Positions 63,617 through 64,000 of a stretch of 64,000 nucleotides of DNA are shown piece after piece. The notes under the pieces are model-generated. The model was not told where the DNA came from. It made no database searches and was given only the letters and a program-made list of their open reading frames with translations. This DNA comes from Halobacillus sp. Nhm2S1 (GTDB lineage: Bacteria; Bacillota; Bacilli; Bacillales; Halobacillaceae). Location: positions 186,001 through 250,000 of the forward strand of contig NZ_JAIEZV010000002.1 of assembly GCF_019599545.1 (NCBI RefSeq), given 5' to 3'. Position 1 is the first letter of the stretch. Each line of letters begins with the position of its first letter. The position numbers and the translations under genes were made by a program.

Positions 63617-63728
63617 CCCTCTTTTACTTTTGCTGCATTCATTCTAGCATATGGGTAGGGGGTGGTCTGAAATATAAGATAGGAATCATTGTTTTTTGTC
63701 GAACTATTAAGTAGAAAGGACGGATGCC

Positions 63729-64000
63729 ATGATTATTAAGCAGCGCATATTTCCAAGAGACATTGAACAACTGCAGGCATTAGAACGACGCCTCGATGCA
63801 AACCATCCCCAACTGCCAAAAGTCAAAGAACTACTCAAAAATCGCTTATCCGGACACAAAGGCGAGCTTGCTCTAAACTTTCCCCTTTCCTACCTCCCTG
63901 AAAACTACCGAATCTTTCATCACCTGCGTCTCTATGACGGCACCCACTTTTTCCAAATCGATTGCTTGATTTTGACGGACCAATGGATTTTGATTGTTGA
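63729..64000 (+). CDS. NERD domain protein, N-terminal part
   Basis: The first 90 codons, cut by the right edge. The protein begins MIIKQRIFPRDIEQLQALER and later has GHKGELALNFPLSYLPENYR, then HHLRLYDGTHFFQIDCLILT with DQWILIVE, the nuclease-related domain pattern (G-E-x, LP, FQID, vE). The acidic QID and terminal Glu belong to the nuclease-like active site. Function of bacillar NERD proteins is not established. GAAAGGACGG lies before the ATG at 63729. Confidence 0.75.
   Translation, partial: MIIKQRIFPRDIEQLQALERRLDANHPQLPKVKELLKNRLSGHKGELALNFPLSYLPENYRIFHHLRLYDGTHFFQIDCLILTDQWILIV

Overview
The window is a contiguous piece of a Gram-positive, motile, rod-type Bacillaceae chromosome. Acidic secreted proteins, a gas-vesicle cluster of the Bacillus megaterium type and the gene content suggest a moderately halophilic genus such as Halobacillus; this assignment is an inference from gene content. 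From 1 to about 27.6 kb the order on the minus strand is the conserved Bacillus subtilis block ftsE-cccB-(yitT family)-prfB-secA-hpf-flagellar genes-comF-degV-degU-degS, followed by yvyE, tagU and tagO. A galU gene and a secreted cell-wall-binding protein are inserted in that block.

Region by region: 1-7.6 kb holds cell division, cytochrome c, UDP-glucose, translation termination (with the RF2 programmed frameshift), protein secretion and ribosome hibernation. 9.3-19.4 kb is the late flagellar operon region (fliT/S/D, flaG, hag, csrA, fliW, yviE, flgL, flgK, flgN, flgM, yvyF). The flagellin gene hag is split by a 345-nt group I intron. 19.5-24.8 kb holds comFC, comFA, a DegV protein and the DegS/DegU two-component pair. 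24.9-31.2 kb holds yvyE, two LytR-CpsA-Psr wall-polymer transferases, tagO, an amino-acid permease and small proteins. 31.4-47.5 kb is mostly a starch/maltodextrin region: a secreted GH13 enzyme, a malEFG importer with a LacI regulator and an intracellular GH13 enzyme, with cre-like sites at the promoters. It also holds an ABC exporter pair, a SEC-C protein and a decayed catalase end. 47.6-51 kb holds an ArsA-type ATPase with two small cysteine-pair proteins, then cstA. 51.1-56.9 kb is a 12-gene gas vesicle operon. 57.4-64 kb holds a subtilisin-like protease, a yybP-ykoY manganese riboswitch in front of a cation exchanger, a glutamine-type ABC importer, a GAF-STAS protein and the start of a NERD-domain gene.

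The genes fit together as a lifestyle module. Flagella (SigD/FlgM/CsrA/FliW control), DegS/DegU, competence and an extracellular protease are the B. subtilis transition-state set. Starch is cut outside the cell, imported as maltodextrins and cut again inside. Gas vesicles add buoyancy; a SigB-like promoter is visible before that operon and another before hpf.

The most unusual structures are the flagellin intron, two separate arrays of degenerate repeats with a 21-bp period, a family of long perfect palindromes with a shared core, the ArsA/CC-protein trio, and the riboswitch-controlled CaCA exchanger.
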